Shown: positions 27,670 to 37,876 of the stretch, piece after piece
Layout of the letters: each line of letters starts with the position of its first letter
Numbering within the stretch: the stretch's first letter is position 1
The notes under the pieces: model-generated
Told to the model about the DNA's origin: nothing
The model's database searches: none
The model's input: only the letters and a program-made list of their open reading frames with translations
NCBI GenBank assembly: GCA_949752735.1
Contig: OX457042.1
Location: forward strand, 61,169,468-61,233,467
Length of the DNA stretch: 64,000 bases
Direction: 5' to 3'
Source of the DNA: Lumbricus terrestris
Lineage: Eukaryota; Annelida; Clitellata; Crassiclitellata; Lumbricidae
Position numbers and translations under genes: made by a program

Positions 27670-29021
27670 TGTAAAGAATCTCGACCCACTAGGGCTGGGC
27701 AAAAGACCACCAGGAACCGAGCTCCAGACCCTAGTCGTTAAGGCGATGTCCGTCCGTCGTGTAGTCCGGCGTCAACTGGGGATTGACGACTAGCCAGTCA
27801 GGCTTGAAACACTTTTATTCGACTTCAAGAAAACCCTCGTTAAGCTGTCCTCAGCCAACTTCTATAGCGCCAGAGTTCGGAGCAAGTTCGGAGCAAGTTC
27901 GGAGCAAGTTCGGAGCAATTCGCGTAGCGCCACTGTCTGAAAACTAATATACCACTGTCTGCAGTAATTGCCAACGCAGAATGCTGAATCGTCGTCGCGT
28001 AGAGGACCGCTGCTTCGCCAGCGCACGTCGAAGTCGGTGAAACGGGTCGGGTTTCGAACCAGAGTCGACGTCGTCGTTGCGTAGCGATAAAACTGAACCA
28101 CTGCGCTCACCCGGTCGGAAACGTTGGCAGATCCGGAGTCGAATGGCGTCGTCGTTGCGTAGCGAGAATCACCAGACTCTCCGTCGACAGCAGCGTCGGA
28201 TGGCAGAGAGAACGACTGTGGGTCAAGAATCGAACCCCAGCCACCAGCGTCGGACAGCAAAGGCTTACGAACCTTTCGTCGTCGACAGCGTCGGATCGTA
28301 GTCGTCGTAGATTCACGAAAGTCCCCAGACTTTCCGCCGTCAGCCGCGTCGGGTTACAGAAGAGCACGACTGTGGGTCAAGAATCGAACCCCAGCCACCA
28401 GCGTCGGACAGCAAAGGCTTACGAACCTTTCGTCGTCGACAGCGTCGGATTGCAGACGTCGTAGATTCACCGTAGCGCTCTTCGAAGCGTTTTCTCCCGT
28501 ACGACTCGTAGCTGCACTGCGCCTCGAACCTGTAACACTCGGCTGTCGCAGCTCCCTTCTATCTCACGGCGACCGCGTCGGCTGATCCTTCCGTTCGATC
28601 GACTGTATTTCGACGACTGCTTCTCTGACTGTTTCTCGGTCGATGACTTCGATGACTGTCGTGCCTGCGCACGCACTCGTATATATACGTATGCGCCAAG
28701 CCACGCCCATGCATATATTATGTAGACGCCGGACCACGCCCTGCATATATTATGTAGTCGCCTGTCAGGCCCAGGTAGACGCTTAGCCACGCCTTGCATA
28801 AATTAAGTAGACGCCATGTAGACGCTTAGCCACGCCTTGCATAAATTAAGTAGACGGCATGTTGACGCTTAGCCACGCCTATGCATAAATTAAGTAGACG
28901 CCATGTAGACGCTTAGCCACGCCTTGCATAAATTAAGTAGACGGCATGTTTCAACGATACACAGGCAGACAGGGACACGGACAATTAATTAAAACAAACT
29001 GCAGGGGCCTATTTTTACAAC
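27670..29021 (-). repeat. Gypsy 3' LTR
   Basis: Identical to 32419-33770 wherever compared. Contains an 11-bp tandem (GTTCGGAGCAA, about 27875-27916) and about four 47-bp tandem units (GACGCTTAGCCACGCC..TGCATAAATTAAGTA, about 28780-28945). Confidence 0.95.
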
Positions 29022-29034
29022 ACGCCTCCCCCAG
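29022..29034 (-). other. Polypurine tract
   Basis: On the minus strand GGGGGAGGCGT abuts the start of the 3' LTR, the expected place and composition for plus-strand priming. A second long purine-rich stretch (minus strand) lies at about 29395-29545 in the 3' untranslated part. Confidence 0.65.
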
Positions 29035-29663
29035 AAGCAATCCAAGGCCCACCTTGGAGCACTAACAGAAAATCTACCCGACAATCGGAGTAAAATATCC
29101 TATAAAACACGATTAATTGTCCAACTATACAGCAAATGCAAGAGTATCTGTACCAAAAGAAAATCTAACAAGTTTTCCAATCAGCAAAATGCTGTACATC
29201 AGCTTGCCACAGAAATAACTGCCACACGGTACCGTAATTAAAGACATCATAAATAGCCAAGCTGAATCGGGTGCGAAGTGCTTTTCGCGCACATCCCCCT
29301 TTTTGTTCGGCTCTTTTCTTGCGGGTGCGAAGTGCCATCTCGGTCACAACCCCCTTTTATTTATTTTTTTCTCGCCTGTTTTTCATGTCTCTGCCTGTTT
29401 TTCTTTTTCTTTTCTTTTTTTTTCTTTTTTTTTAGGCTTATTTCTTTATTTTTTTTTTCATTTCGGGTACGGTGTGAACTGTTTTGTTCACACCCCCCTT
29501 CTTTCTTTCTTTTTTTTTTTTTTTTTTTTTTCAAAACGACATAGCATAAGTACAAACAATTGAATAGCTAACTATACAGCCGGCAATTACGCCTAATCAA
29601 AAAAATAAGCTCGGAGTCAGGCACGACTCAATAATTATTTAACTAATTTGCTTTCAGCCGCGT

Positions 29664-32348
29664 TCACTGAAAGCGGACAGGACGGCCAGCGTTGCGTCGT
29701 GGTCGACCTGTAGAGGTCGCCACTCCGTCCAAATCCTGGTCGTGCGCATCCGTTTCGCGCGTTCCGTCCCCACGGCGGTGTGGCCGTCGACTGGTAGAAG
29801 CCGTGGCGCTCCCGGTCACTTTTTGGGGCGACCCTCCGGTCACTTTTTCGGTCGCCTCAGTCCATTCTCCCTTCGTCCTTCCATAACAGTGGCGAAGCTT
29901 GTCTACGTGCGCCACGAAGGGTTTAGCCTTCGGCGACTTTTGGAGAAGATAGTTGACCGGATAACACGCCCGCACAATCATCCACGGACCAGTGAAATTA
30001 CGCTGGAACTTCGGACTACGTCCCACAAATTTCCGTGGACTGAAGTAGTAAACCCAGTCTCCGGCTTCAAATTTCGCTGGTCGTACACGCAGGTCGTAGC
30101 TGTGCTTGCGTCGCTCAGCGCCCTTTCTGAGACCTTGGCGTGCAGCGCGATACGCTTTTTCAAACTTTTCCAGCAATTCCGCAGCGTAGGTCGAATACGT
30201 CTGCCCGTTCCCGTCTGGTTCCACAACTCCAGTTACCAACATTTGTTCCAGTTGCGCATCAATGGTAGCCTGATAAGGAAGCGGTTGCCTCCTCAACGGT
30301 TGTCTCACCGGATGGGAGTCCCCAGTATCAATCCTATGCTGAGTAATCATGGTCCTTCCCAAATCATGGTCAGTGGTCGAGAAAATGCTTCCGTACTCGA
30401 CCAACAAATTCTTCAGACGTTCTTTCACCTCAGCCGAAACATCCTCGGAGACATCTTCCATCAATTTTTCCACTAACTGTGCTTCCGGACCCGTCTGTCT
30501 ATCACTGCCTTCCATTACTTCAACATTTACGGGGTGCAAATCGCCCAACATCAAGTCAGTAGTTAACATCGCAGGCTGTTCATTCAAATTCACCACACGA
30601 ATGCACATTTTATCATCATCATCATTCAGCACAACTCTAGCTACATGCAATCCCGGCCGAATCTCTTTAGATTCAGTCATCCACGCTTCAGCTGTGGTCG
30701 TCAAATCACGATATTGCGTCCTACAAGGGATATCGCACTGCGAACGAGGAAGAACAGTTGTCTCCTCAGCAACAATAACCCTGCGACACCAAAGTGAACC
30801 ATTGCCCTTAACCAAAGGAATGCGGCGTCTACCAACAAAGAGTGCACCCTGACCAAAACCAAGTCGACAGCGGTGTTGCCTCAACCAATCCATTCCCAGC
30901 ATTGGTTCCCCAATCTGGTCAGAGACGAGAAAATTAGTCTCAATGGAAAAACCTCTGGAAATCCTAATTGGGACATCAACCTGACCCAAAACCCTTATCT
31001 GTGTTCCGTTAGCAGCCAAGAGAATGCGAGTGCTAGGCTGGAGCAACAACCCATCAACATCAGACGAGGGAACCAGGCTTACCTCCGAACCAGTGTCCAC
31101 GAGGAACGTTCTTTGCCGTCCGTTGATCACTCCCTGGATGTAGATTGCGTTGTTCGTCACAACCGTTGCTCTGTCTCTCGTTGTATGGTTGGTGACGGTC
31201 TCTTGCTCGGTCGTCGGCTGACCCGAATCGCGTGCGTCGTCGTTCCGGCGGTCTGGAAACTGTCGGCGTTGTCGGCACTGGCGTGCGTAGTGCCCTGGGG
31301 ACCCGCATTTGAAACAGGTCGACCCACGTCCCAGACTTCCTGATGCGTTACCTTGAGACGGAATGGTCGGCGGAGCCATCGGTGCGGAGTTGAAGTTCGT
31401 CCTGTTCGAGCTTCGAAGTCCCTCCAGCTGTCGGCAGATTCTTTCTTCCATGTCCTGCTGCCACTTGCGCTGGGCAGTGAAGAAGTCGTCCAGCTGAGAC
31501 TGAAGCTGTCCTCTGGTGTCGGCCTCCTGAGTTCCTCTTATTCGATTCGCCGGTCTGCGACGATCCTCCAGGTCTGCGGTCTGTTGATACGCCGACAAGC
31601 GTAGAGCTGTTCGGTACGCCTCGTCGATCGTCTTCGGTTCCCGTTCTCTCACCTTTAGAGACAGCTCCCGGTCACGGATAGCTTCAAGGAAGGCGTCCTT
31701 AGCAACGATCTCGGTCGTCTCGTTCGACGGCACTGGATAGGCGAGAACGACAAGTCTCCGGATGTCGTGCAGCAGATCTCCCAGACTTTCATCCGCCCTC
31801 TGGCGACGATAGTAGAGTTGCGCACGAAAAGTCTCAGCTTGACCTTCCGCGCCGTATCGTTGACGAAGTCTCTCGACCAGCTGTTCGTACGTCACCTCCG
31901 TTCGCGCTCCAAAGTCCCACAACAGCTGCGTTGCTGCCTTTTCCAAGGAAACACGGAGGAAGTCGACTTTGTCGATTGCCGTCCATCTATTGTGGCGTGC
32001 GCAGACGTCGAATTGTGCCAAGAACGATTCGAGAGACCCAGTCCCATCGAATTTTGCTGGTTTCATGGTCATCTTCCGTTCGCTGACCAAGCGACTGACG
32101 CTGTCCAAGACTTTTGTCTCCAAGGCGGTCGAGTCTCTCTCAGGAATCAGCAGACTTCTGCGATCCTTCTTCGGCACGTCGTCGAAATCGATTCTCTCCA
32201 TGAAGCGGCTGGACTCGACCTCAAAGTCGACCAAGAGGTCCGTCCTTCGTCCCACTGCTGGCGTCGAAGTCATCGGGCGGTCATCAGCGTTCCCGTCCAT
32301 CTCTGCCGTGTTCCACATTGTCGCTGAATTTCGCTCCACAGGCTGCAA
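29664..32348 (-). CDS. Gag-protease ORF fused in frame to integrase C-terminus (RT/RH/IN core deleted)
   Basis: 894 residues without a stop. Gag: capsid-like helical region (about 95-260, with LLWDFGARTEVTYEQLVERL and YRRQRADESLGDLLHDIRRL) and a CCHC knuckle CFKCGSPGHYARQC (about 345-358). Protease: LVDTGSEVSLV with active-site D near 418 and MLGMDWL. The N-terminal end of RT follows (TQHRIDTGDSHPVRQPLRR, then LVTGVVEPDGN). Near 30210 the sequence jumps to the integrase C-terminal region (KFEAGDWVYYFSPR, then FTGPWMI, the GPY/F module). The removed part, about 2.5 kb in a normal element, includes all polymerase motifs. Staying in frame after such a deletion suggests selection on Gag or very recent origin. 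Confidence 0.92.
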   Translation of the reverse strand: MQPVERNSATMWNTAEMDGNADDRPMTSTPAVGRRTDLLVDFEVESSRFMERIDFDDVPKKDRRSLLIPERDSTALETKVLDSVSRLVSERKMTMKPAKFDGTGSLESFLAQFDVCARHNRWTAIDKVDFLRVSLEKAATQLLWDFGARTEVTYEQLVERLRQRYGAEGQAETFRAQLYYRRQRADESLGDLLHDIRRLVVLAYPVPSNETTEIVAKDAFLEAIRDRELSLKVREREPKTIDEAYRTALRLSAYQQTADLEDRRRPANRIRGTQEADTRGQLQSQLDDFFTAQRKWQQDMEERICRQLEGLRSSNRTNFNSAPMAPPTIPSQGNASGSLGRGSTCFKCGSPGHYARQCRQRRQFPDRRNDDARDSGQPTTEQETVTNHTTRDRATVVTNNAIYIQGVINGRQRTFLVDTGSEVSLVPSSDVDGLLLQPSTRILLAANGTQIRVLGQVDVPIRISRGFSIETNFLVSDQIGEPMLGMDWLRQHRCRLGFGQGALFVGRRRIPLVKGNGSLWCRRVIVAEETTVLPRSQCDIPCRTQYRDLTTTAEAWMTESKEIRPGLHVARVVLNDDDDKMCIRVVNLNEQPAMLTTDLMLGDLHPVNVEVMEGSDRQTGPEAQLVEKLMEDVSEDVSAEVKERLKNLLVEYGSIFSTTDHDLGRTMITQHRIDTGDSHPVRQPLRRQPLPYQATIDAQLEQMLVTGVVEPDGNGQTYSTYAAELLEKFEKAYRAARQGLRKGAERRKHSYDLRVRPAKFEAGDWVYYFSPRKFVGRSPKFQRNFTGPWMIVRACYPVNYLLQKSPKAKPFVAHVDKLRHCYGRTKGEWTEATEKVTGGSPQKVTGSATASTSRRPHRRGDGTRETDAHDQDLDGVATSTGRPRRNAGRPVRFQ

Positions 32349-32397
32349 TCAGTTCGTAGCTGGGACCAGCTTTGTAGAAGTCCGACGAAATCCAATC

Positions 32398-32417
32398 ACC
32401 CCACTTCTGGTACCAGT
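32398..32417 (-). other. Primer-binding site
   Basis: On the minus strand, about two bases after the 5' LTR, the sequence TGGTACCAGAAGTGGGG is complementary to a tRNA 3' end with terminal CCA (a tRNA ending CTTCTGGTACCA). The isoacceptor is not identified. Confidence 0.7.
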
Positions 32418-32418
32418 T

Positions 32419-33770
32419 TGTAAAGAATCTCGACCCACTAGGGCTGGGCAAAAGACCACCAGGAACCGAGCTCCAGACCCTAGTCGTTAAGGCGATGTCC
32501 GTCCGTCGTGTAGTCCGGCGTCAACTGGGGATTGACGACTAGCCAGTCAGGCTTGAAACACTTTTATTCGACTTCAAGAAAACCCTCGTTAAGCTGTCCT
32601 CAGCCAACTTCTATAGCGCCAGAGTTCGGAGCAAGTTCGGAGCAAGTTCGGAGCAAGTTCGGAGCAATTCGCGTAGCGCCACTGTCTGAAAACTAATATA
32701 CCACTGTCTGCAGTAATTGCCAACGCAGAATGCTGAATCGTCGTCGCGTAGAGGACCGCTGCTTCGCCAGCGCACGTCGAAGTCGGTGAAACGGGTCGGG
32801 TTTCGAACCAGAGTCGACGTCGTCGTTGCGTAGCGATAAAACTGAACCACTGCGCTCACCCGGTCGGAAACGTTGGCAGATCCGGAGTCGAATGGCGTCG
32901 TCGTTGCGTAGCGAGAATCACCAGACTCTCCGTCGACAGCAGCGTCGGATGGCAGAGAGAACGACTGTGGGTCAAGAATCGAACCCCAGCCACCAGCGTC
33001 GGACAGCAAAGGCTTACGAACCTTTCGTCGTCGACAGCGTCGGATCGTAGTCGTCGTAGATTCACGAAAGTCCCCAGACTTTCCGCCGTCAGCCGCGTCG
33101 GGTTACAGAAGAGCACGACTGTGGGTCAAGAATCGAACCCCAGCCACCAGCGTCGGACAGCAAAGGCTTACGAACCTTTCGTCGTCGACAGCGTCGGATT
33201 GCAGACGTCGTAGATTCACCGTAGCGCTCTTCGAAGCGTTTTCTCCCGTACGACTCGTAGCTGCACTGCGCCTCGAACCTGTAACACTCGGCTGTCGCAG
33301 CTCCCTTCTATCTCACGGCGACCGCGTCGGCTGATCCTTCCGTTCGATCGACTGTATTTCGACGACTGCTTCTCTGACTGTTTCTCGGTCGATGACTTCG
33401 ATGACTGTCGTGCCTGCGCACGCACTCGTATATATACGTATGCGCCAAGCCACGCCCATGCATATATTATGTAGACGCCGGACCACGCCCTGCATATATT
33501 ATGTAGTCGCCTGTCAGGCCCAGGTAGACGCTTAGCCACGCCTTGCATAAATTAAGTAGACGCCATGTAGACGCTTAGCCACGCCTTGCATAAATTAAGT
33601 AGACGGCATGTTGACGCTTAGCCACGCCTATGCATAAATTAAGTAGACGCCATGTAGACGCTTAGCCACGCCTTGCATAAATTAAGTAGACGGCATGTTT
33701 CAACGATACACAGGCAGACAGGGACACGGACAATTAATTAAAACAAACTGCAGGGGCCTATTTTTACAAC
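32419..33770 (-). repeat. Gypsy 5' LTR
   Basis: The 5' LTR in element orientation. On the minus strand it is followed by the primer-binding site. Confidence 0.95.
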
Positions 33771-33875
33771 AATTGCTTGCACATCCTTCGGGGAAATGCT
33801 TTTGCCCTAATAACATGTTGTAAATTAACAGATCTATTTTTCATTTTAATGTGGTGATATTGATCCTATTTGCAG

Positions 33876-34163
33876 AATTTTATGAAAAAAAGAAGAAACA
33901 TTCAGCAATTTGTAGAAACAACAAAGATTTTATTTTGAAACATATTCAACCAAATGACGAATTCATCGATTCACTGTTTTCTCTCAACTGCATAACGGAA
34001 GAACAACGTCATATCATTCAACGACATCATTCATTACGAGACAAGAACGACGAGCTTTTGCAGATTGTGAGATTCTTCGATGAGAAAAAGTTTTCCGATT
34101 TCGCCATGTGTCTTCGACAGAACAACCAAGAGGGAGTGGCTCAGGTAGTCGCAAATGGAGGAG
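33876..34163 (+). CDS. CARD-like exon, gene copy 1
   Basis: The exon follows a TTTGCAG acceptor and ends at a GTTCGT donor; both flanking introns are phase 1. About 95 residues: NNKDFILKHIQPNDEFIDSL, FSLNCITEEQRHIIQ, RDKNDELLQIVRFFDEKKFS and DFAMCLRQNNQEGVAQVV. The order (N...I...I.P....D.L, then L T.EE...I, then RDK...LL.IV, then F..F...L) is that of a six-helix death-fold domain of the CARD type, which assembles signalling complexes by homotypic contact. Intron sequence before it (GTTGTAAA..TACAGATCTAT) is shared with the copy at 63738. The gypsy element ends 105 bp upstream. The fold call rests on pattern only. Confidence 0.65.
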
Positions 34164-34751
34164 GTTCGTATTGCAAATCGTGCGCCTTGAACGATAATGT
34201 TATATGTGCACTTTTTTGAATGAACACAGTGCTAGCCTGCAATTCGTTACCTGTGTGTTAGTTTTATGTCCGGAACGGTCGAGATTCACTGGAGACGCAA
34301 TCTTTGACGCTTATGCCAGTACTACATAGACCTAACTCTATGTCCAGGAATTTAGACAGCGTCTAAGAACTATTTTGAGTACCCCAAAAATTATAAGGTT
34401 CCATGTTGACTTTTTGACAAATCCGCTATCATGTGGCTAGGTCCTGAACAGTCGAGCTAACTGGAGAAACTTTCCATAACGCGTTTCGCTAGTGCGATAA
34501 TGCACTGTGTCCTGTAGCTCTATGTCCAGGAATTTCGACAGCGTTGTAAGAACTACAAAGGAGCAAGTCCATATCTATATGTATCTCGTAAATTGTCTAA
34601 ATTGGCGTCACGTGTGCATAATTTATGCGGATTTGCGCCTTCAAGCCTTAAGTTGCTCTAGGATGCTTTGTCCATGTAGCAAATACCTGAATATCTTATG
34701 ACTACTGGGCCATTACAAGTCAACAAATTTGTGGATCATCGTAGACATCCT

Positions 34752-34948
34752 AGAGATCCTCGGTGGTCGAGTGGGTTGGTAGCCCGCTCGCCGCGCCGGC
34801 GGCCCGGGTTCGATTCCCGGTATGTCGGTTTATCAGAGATTAATTTCTCGGATCTTTACTGCGGGTGGCTCGGTCGCAATATAAACGTGGAGTAGCGGTC
34901 GAAGCCATAACACAGCCGCTATATAAATATGCGATTACATTTACATTT
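34752..34948 (+). mobile_element. tRNA-derived SINE
   Basis: The head resembles a tRNA gene: an A-box-like TGGTCGAGTGGGTTGG and a perfect B box GGTTCGATTCC, spaced as in tRNAs, and a CGCCGCGCCGGCGG stem between them. The body continues for about 120 bp and ends with CGCTATATAAATATGCGATTACATTTACATTT, a LINE-like tail. It sits in the intron between the CARD-like exon and the next exon. A real tRNA is unlikely because the acceptor stem does not close and a non-tRNA body follows. Confidence 0.75.
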
Positions 34949-35666
34949 TAGACAATACGGATCTATCTTCATCTGTGGTACTGGTGAATAAAGAACTAAG
35001 CAATAGTTGACAATAGTTTAAAAATAGCATGCAATATGTTCATTGTTCAACACGGAAAAGTTTCAACAACTGCAAAGGTCGTTTTCAGTGAGTTTGAGGT
35101 GTATGCACTGCAATACAAAAGAGTTTTATCGCATAATAGCACAGATCTGAATTCATGCAGATGTGCAATATAATACGGGATAAGTTCACGACGCAAAAAA
35201 TAACCACCTCTGCCTTAATTATATAAAAGTAACTCATACTCAGCTTATACTGTGACCATGTTAGAGAAAGCAGTGTTGTCCAAAAATTGCAAATTAATCG
35301 CCATTAATGAAATGGTGCACCGATTTTGTCAAAAAATAAATTTAAGAAATCGTTTGTCTCGAATTCGCAAAAAGTGGACATGGCGCCATGTAATTTTTGT
35401 ATTTCTCTGTTGATAATCCCGTCCATTCTTACATGTTGTCTCACCACCTCTTCCTAGGTCTTCCTTTTTACTCCCGTAACCGTTCCTTGCATAATATCCT
35501 TCTCTAAGCAAACTCCATGTTTCCTCATGATGTGCTCGAAGTTTAACATCTTTTGCCCTTTTATTGAATCAAGTATAGACACCTTTCTAGACCAGCCGTC
35601 ATCTCATACTAGATACAAAATACACGAAACAATTATTGTTCAATGTGGTGTTTATTCTGATTTTAG

Positions 35667-36005
35667 TTGTTATAAAAGTCAAAGTGAAAAGTTCTGGAAC
35701 AACGTCTGCAGAATTCATTAACACACATCAAGGAATGAACGAACTTCCAAAAGGCGCCAAAGCAGAATCACATCAAACTGATAAATTCATCGGTAAAATG
35801 ACGGATGAAGGCATAGAAATCCTCAACTCTCAACTGGAGAGACAGACTCTGGTCGTTTGGATTTGGTGTCGTTCGCAAAAAGCTCTTCAAACTATTCAGA
35901 ATCTGTACGAATCGAATCAACTGGGAGATGTTTTCTTTGAAAATATTGTACCGTCCATTTCAAAGATGATCAGCATCGATAGGAATCAATTCAAGAAAAC
36001 TGTTG
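35667..36005 (+). CDS. Exon of unknown domain between CARD and NHL exons, copy 1
   Basis: The acceptor is TGATTTTAG; the proposed donor is the GC type, TTG-GCAAGT, at 36006, because only that site leaves the phase-1 end that both neighbours need. If it is not used, the frame stops at 36017-36019. About 113 residues, helical and amphipathic (GKMTDEGIEILNSQLERQTL, WCRSQKALQTIQNLYESNQL, DVFFENIVPSISKMISIDRN), which could be a second death-fold or adaptor domain. I do not recognise it. GC-AG use is inferred from frame, not proven. Confidence 0.5.
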
Positions 36006-36282
36006 GCAAGTTCTCGTGAAATCACTCATGATGCATAAGTTTAAACTTAAGATCAACATAATACAACTAGGCTAATGAAATATCAGAGACAAGAATCCTG
36101 CAGGGTATTGAAACGCAAAAGAAAAGTCTGCTAATGTGTGTGAATAAAGCAAACAGAAATAAAAACAGAGACCCAGAACTGAAACTTACGAAGAATCAAC
36201 CTTTGTCGACCAAGAGAGATTTTCATAAGGCGTTATATAACTTATATTTTCGTAAAGCAACTTAAATTATTTTTTACGTCAT

Positions 36283-36615
36283 CTACTTCGAGTGAAAAAT
36301 CAATAGGCCTACAAAATTATGGCTACCGTTGCCGCCGGATTTTTTAACCACGTTGAAACCGGTTGCTTTGTTGTCGTCCACGACGCTTGTTTCTTTCTCT
36401 GGAATGTCTCCGATCGAAGTCGTGAACGTGAGATTGAGACCGGAGTCGGTTTCCGTCAGGTTCTGAACGTCCTGAAGCGAAGCGGTCTTCCACTTGAAGT
36501 TCACTTCGTTGTACGTCGTCGACACGCTGCTGCGATCGTCTCGGTTCGAGACCGACTCCCATCCAATGCAGTCTTCCGGTAGACTATAATCCATCGAAAC
36601 TTTCGCCATTTCCAT
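36283..36615 (-). CDS. Uncharacterised ORF on the opposite strand
   Basis: 110 codons, more GC-rich than its surroundings, with a polar, threonine- and serine-rich composition (DDRSSVSTTYNEVNFKWKTA, GLNLTFTTSIGDIP, KSGGNGSHNFVGLLIF). It looks more protein-like than most random frames here and could be an exon of an unrelated gene or of a transposon within the host intron. I recognise no family. No clear splice sites were established. Confidence 0.3.
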   Translation of the reverse strand: MEMAKVSMDYSLPEDCIGWESVSNRDDRSSVSTTYNEVNFKWKTASLQDVQNLTETDSGLNLTFTTSIGDIPEKETSVVDDNKATGFNVVKKSGGNGSHNFVGLLIFHSK

Positions 36616-36837
36616 GTCACTGCCGCCAACAACCTTTGACCCCAGAATTCCGTTGGGGCCTGTCAGGCAGTCCGCGCAACAGTAGGCCTAGAGCTCCGAC
36701 TTCTTCGGTAGAAACGGATGGCCTATGAGTGACTTCTGACAGTGTTTGCAGGAGAAGCATCCGTCCGTCGCGTGCCACTGATGCCCTAGCACTTAGTCCG
36801 TTGATTCGGTTGCTTGTCGGCTTACTCAATGTCGATA

Positions 36838-36945
36838 AACCCTGGCTACGCCTTGGCCGAATCGTACCGGCATTGCTTGATTTGCCCTATCAATGCATTC
36901 TTTGCTCTTACAGTCTGTCCGTCATTCATTCATTAAACCACAGTT
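36838..36945 (+). repeat. Direct repeat flanking a MITE, left copy
   Basis: CCTGGCTACGCCTTG, then TATCAATGCATTCTTTGCTC and CAGTCTGTCCGTCA(T/A)TCATT, matches about 37252-37350 downstream of the hAT MITE. Confidence 0.75.
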
Positions 36946-36980
36946 GTAGGCTTGCTCAGAGTCGAGTAAGCACCCCCATA

Positions 36981-37238
36981 CAAGGCCGTAGCTAGGGGGG
37001 TGTTTTGGGTGTTTGAACACCCCCCGAAATGGAAAATGTAAAAAATAATTGAATGCATTTATGAGCACATGGTGTAAAAACCATGAAATAAAACCATGAA
37101 AACACCCCCCGAAATGGAAAATTGAATTAATTGGTGACATTTTCTGACGATTTTTCGGCCGAATGACTGAAAAAAAGTCATCAGTTTTTTGGGTGGGAAA
37201 GAAACACCCCCCGAAATCAAATCCTGGCTACGGCCTTG
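36981..37238. mobile_element. hAT-type MITE, 258 bp
   Basis: Ends CAAGGCCGTAGC(T/C)AGG inward on both sides, followed by inverted GGGGGGTGTTT tracts, with an 8-bp target duplication CCCCCATA (36973-36980 and 37239-37246). No coding capacity. Confidence 0.88.
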
Positions 37239-37251
37239 CCCCCATATATAA

Positions 37252-37350
37252 TCCTGGCTACGCCTTGACCAAAGCGTACCAGCATTCATTGATTGACCTT
37301 ATCAATGCATTCTTTGCTCTTGCAGTCTGTCCGTCAATCATTCATTAAAT
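37252..37350 (+). repeat. Direct repeat flanking a MITE, right copy
   Basis: Second copy of the 36838-36945 unit, with about ten differences. Its start merges with sequence resembling the MITE tip (CCTGGCTACG). Confidence 0.75.
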
Positions 37351-37589
37351 CATAGTTTCCTAGATTCATTAATTAATCAAAAGAGTGATATTAACTGAAT
37401 TAGTTGTGCGTTTCATTCATAAGACCAAATTGCCAGATGAATCATATTTTAACTTTAATAATGTTATAGTAAGAAATAATACATTAAAAGGCGAAGAATA
37501 ATTATCTAAAACTGAAAAATTGGCGATGAATTATTTATAAATATTAACGGATAAAGAAGATATTATTGGCAGTCAATTTGAGTGGCCCG

Positions 37590-37835
37590 ACCAGGGGTGC
37601 TGGGGGGGGAGTGCTGGGGTTGCTTGAGCACCCCCCCCCGGGCTAAAAAGGTGACCCACGCAATTTTTACAAATCCAGTGAGTTTTTTGTGGAGTGGGCG
37701 GAGGGGAGGCAGGGGTCTTTCGCTCTTTCAGTATGCTTCCCCCAAACCCCTAGTCGGTATTGGCTTCGTTTCTTCGGCGCTTACAATAATAATTAATTCT
37801 GAGCACCCCAGGAAAATGTTCTGGTTGCGCCCCTC
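37590..37835. mobile_element. Probable small hAT-like element
   Basis: A block of G/C homopolymer-rich sequence bounded by CAGGGGTGCTGGGG and, on the right, CTGGTTGCGCCCCTC. The ends are imperfect inverted repeats (AGGGGYGC). No target duplication found. Confidence 0.35.
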
Positions 37836-37876
37836 ATTATTTTCCCTCTGAAAGAATCGTACTGTTGATATTTTAG

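Larger units (their letters stand above)
27670..33770 (-). mobile_element. Ty3/gypsy LTR retrotransposon, internally deleted
   Basis: Two 1352-bp direct repeats (27670-29021 and 32419-33770) flank a 3.4-kb interior, with a 5-bp target duplication AATTG (27665-27669 and 33771-33775). Coding is on the minus strand, so the right LTR is the 5' LTR. LTRs carry TGTAAA/TTTACA inverted tips plus a terminal AC. All shared open frames within the LTRs are identical, implying very recent insertion. The single long ORF lacks RT, RNase H and the integrase core. Confidence 0.95.

Noticed and set aside
27862..28799. Several ORFs repeated at 32611-33548
   Set aside because: They lie in the two LTRs and are identical by duplication; no gypsy gene is expected there.
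29278..29563. Two 86-88-codon phenylalanine-rich frames
   Set aside because: They are translations of poly-T tracts in the gypsy 3' untranslated part.
34752..34825. tRNA gene
   Set aside because: A and B boxes fit, but the acceptor stem does not close and a SINE body follows.
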